From JABDOU01 sp041609995 (GTDB taxonomy: Bacteria; Actinomycetota; Acidimicrobiia; Spongiisociales; SHLN01), in contig JBFIPU010000012.1 in the NCBI GenBank assembly GCA_041609995.1, positions 1 to 39,734 of the forward strand: 39,734 bases of DNA, given 5' to 3'. Each line of letters begins with the position of its first letter. Positions within the stretch are counted from its first letter, which is position 1. Both the position numbers and the translations under genes were made by a program. This document shows positions 38,605 to 39,734 of this stretch, one piece after another. The notes under the pieces were generated by a model. The model ran no database searches and was not told the DNA's origin. It saw only the letters and a program-made list of their open reading frames with translations.

Positions 38605-39235
38605 GGACCTTCACCGCCTGGCGCACGAGCACAACCGTTCCGTTGTTGCCCGGAACCGCTCCCCGCACCATGATCAGGTCGTTGTCGGCGTCGACGTCGA
38701 CCACATCGAGGTTGAGGATGGTGGTCCGTTCCCCACCCATGCGACCTGGCAGGCGGGTTCCCTTGAACACCCGCGAGGGCGTGGCACAGGCGCCGATCGA
38801 CCCGGGGGCCCGATGGACACGGTGGGCTCCGTGGCTGGCCGGCTGCCCCTTGAAGTTGTGACGCTTCATGACACCGGAGAAACCCTTGCCCTTGCTGACG
38901 CCGGCAACGTCGGCTTTCTGGCCGGCTTCGAAGACGTCACCGGCGGTCAGCTCCTGCCCGGGCGAGTATTCGGAAGGGTCGTCGACCCGGATCTCGACGA
39001 GGTGCTTTGACGGCGGCACGTTGGCCTTGGCCAAATGGCCGATCTCGGGCTTGGACAGCTTGCGGGCCGGGATCTCCCGGTAGGCAATCTGGACGGCGTT
39101 GTACCCGTCGGTCTCTTCGGTCTTGACCTGCACGACTTTGCAGGGTCCGAGCTTGATCACGGTGACCGGCACGGCCCGTGCCTCGTCGTCGAAGATCTGG
39201 GTCATGCCGAGCTTCTCTCCCAGCAGGGCGTTCAT
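38597..39235 (-). CDS. rplC: 50S ribosomal protein L3
   Basis: L3 is one of the first proteins bound in large-subunit assembly. From ATG 39235 (MNALLGEKLGMTQIFDDEARAVPVTVIKLG) it is 212 aa and includes VAGVSKGKGFSGVMKRHNFKGQPASHGAHRVHRAPGSIGACATPSRVFKGTRLPGRMGGERTT, with the glutamine that is methylated by PrmB in other species. The start overlaps the rpsJ stop by 4 nt (ATGA). Confidence 0.97.
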   Translation of the reverse strand: MNALLGEKLGMTQIFDDEARAVPVTVIKLGPCKVVQVKTEETDGYNAVQIAYREIPARKLSKPEIGHLAKANVPPSKHLVEIRVDDPSEYSPGQELTAGDVFEAGQKADVAGVSKGKGFSGVMKRHNFKGQPASHGAHRVHRAPGSIGACATPSRVFKGTRLPGRMGGERTTILNLDVVDVDADNDLIMVRGAVPGNNGTVVLVRQAVKVHG

Positions 39236-39546
39236 AGCTTGATCTCCACATTCACGCCGGCCGGCAGGTCGAGACGCATCAACGAGTCGACGGTCTTGGC
39301 GGTCGGATCGACAATATCGATGAGGCGCTTGTGAATCCGCATCTCGAAATGTTCGCGGCTGTCTTTGTCGACGTGCGGGCCGCGGATCACGCAATAGCGG
39401 TGGATCTCGGTTGGCAGCGGGACCGGACCTTTGATGCTGGCCTGGGTTCGCACGACCGTTTCGGCGATTTTGCGCGCCGACTCATCGACCACGGTGTGGT
39501 CGTACGCCTTGAGGCGGATTCTGATCTTGCGTGCTTCTTCGGCCAT
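39232..39546 (-). CDS. rpsJ: 30S ribosomal protein S10
   Basis: S10 is part of the small-subunit head and, as NusE, of transcription antitermination complexes. The 104-aa product reads IRIRLKAYDHTVVDESARKIAETVVRTQASIKGPVPLPTEIHRYCVIRGPHVDKDSREHFEMRIHKRLIDI, diagnostic. The ATG lies 13 nt after the tuf stop, preceded by GAGAGG. No separate promoter is seen in that short gap, so S10 genes probably read on from tuf or from upstream. Confidence 0.97.
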   Translation of the reverse strand: MAEEARKIRIRLKAYDHTVVDESARKIAETVVRTQASIKGPVPLPTEIHRYCVIRGPHVDKDSREHFEMRIHKRLIDIVDPTAKTVDSLMRLDLPAGVNVEIKL

Positions 39547-39559
39547 GGCCTCTCAGTCT

Positions 39560-39734
39560 CTACTTGTTGATTTTGGTGACGCGGCCGGCGCCGACGGTGC
39601 GGCCACCCTCACGAATCGCAAAACGCAGACCCTCATCCATCGCAATCGGATTGATCAACTCCACACTCATATCGGTGTTATCACCCGGCATCACCATCTC
39701 GGTGCCCTCCGGCAACGACACCGTCCCCGTCACA
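39560..39734 (-). CDS. tuf: Elongation factor Tu, C-terminal end only (cut by window edge)
   Basis: The visible 57 residues end with VELINPIAMDEGLRFAIREGGRTVGAGRVTKINK, the conserved end of EF-Tu domain III. The rest lies beyond the right edge. EF-Tu brings aminoacyl-tRNA to the ribosome. The fusA-tuf-rpsJ order is standard. In the middle of the visible part, codons such as GGT, GAT, AAT, ATT, CGT and TTT are frequent, unlike the C/G-ending usage of the neighbouring ribosomal genes. Confidence 0.96.
   Translation of the reverse strand, partial: VTGTVSLPEGTEMVMPGDNTDMSVELINPIAMDEGLRFAIREGGRTVGAGRVTKINK

Noticed and set aside
1..39734. tRNA, rRNA, insertion sequences, prophage, toxin-antitoxin or biosynthetic gene clusters.
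   Set aside because: All gaps longer than 50 nt were read. None holds a cloverleaf, transposase, integrase or similar; the coding content is housekeeping plus one transporter and the MoxR cluster.

Overview
The window is GC-rich, gene-dense bacterial DNA, about two thirds G+C by eye. The best fit is an actinobacterium of a deep, uncultured or marine/freshwater type such as an Acidimicrobiia-like lineage. This is inferred from four things: the gene order rplQ-truA-rplM-rpsI-glmM after the ribosomal array; the lepA-hemW-hrcA-dnaJ block next to rpsT; a MoxR/DUF58/DUF4129/DUF4350/RDD/SpoIIM cluster; and many GTG starts with TANNNT boxes 6-7 nt ahead of start codons (leaderless-type promoters). 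No rRNA, tRNA, insertion sequence, prophage or CRISPR array was seen.

Layout, left to right. (1) 1-5784: heat-shock and translation-factor block. dnaJ (cut by the window edge), hrcA, hemW and lepA run leftward; rpsT and greA run rightward from a shared 235-bp divergent promoter region. A CIRCE operator sits at the hrcA promoter and overlaps the hemW stop codon. (2) 5778-6092: a block of about eight short GC-rich hairpins between the convergent greA and livF genes; each neighbouring gene ends inside a hairpin. (3) 6089-11806: a complete leftward branched-chain amino acid or amide ABC importer operon (binding protein, livH, livM, livG, livF), with a 15-bp hairpin after the binding-protein gene. 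(4) 11934-13552: a rightward pair encoding a class IV aminotransferase and a sulfotransferase-fold protein, divergent from the importer through overlapping promoters. (5) 13538-20254: the MoxR-type membrane/chaperone cluster in two orientations (RDD; a possible 31-aa leader ORF plus SpoIIM-like; then DUF58, MoxR, DUF4350, DUF4129 and a multi-spanning membrane protein). (6) 20308-39734: a nearly unbroken leftward ribosomal super-array. In transcription order it reads tuf (3' end), the S10 genes, the spc genes, secY, adk, map, then a new promoter and infA, rpmJ, rpsM, rpsK, rpsD, rpoA, rplQ, a small membrane protein, truA, then another promoter and rplM, rpsI, glmM.

The ribosomal array makes ribosomes, the SecY channel, RNA polymerase alpha, and enzymes for nucleotide balance, N-terminal methionine removal, tRNA pseudouridylation and peptidoglycan precursor supply. 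Genes are tightly packed, with ATGA, GTGA and TGATG stop/start overlaps suggesting translational coupling. Three ribosomal proteins (S3, L4, S11) carry unusual acidic Ala/Pro/Glu-rich extensions.

The items most worth a second look are the hairpin array, the leaderless 31-aa ORF fused by overlap to the SpoIIM-like gene, the acidic ribosomal tails, the 10-11-bp-period repeats in the infA leader, and the aminotransferase/sulfotransferase pair. I found no clear defence or secondary-metabolism system.
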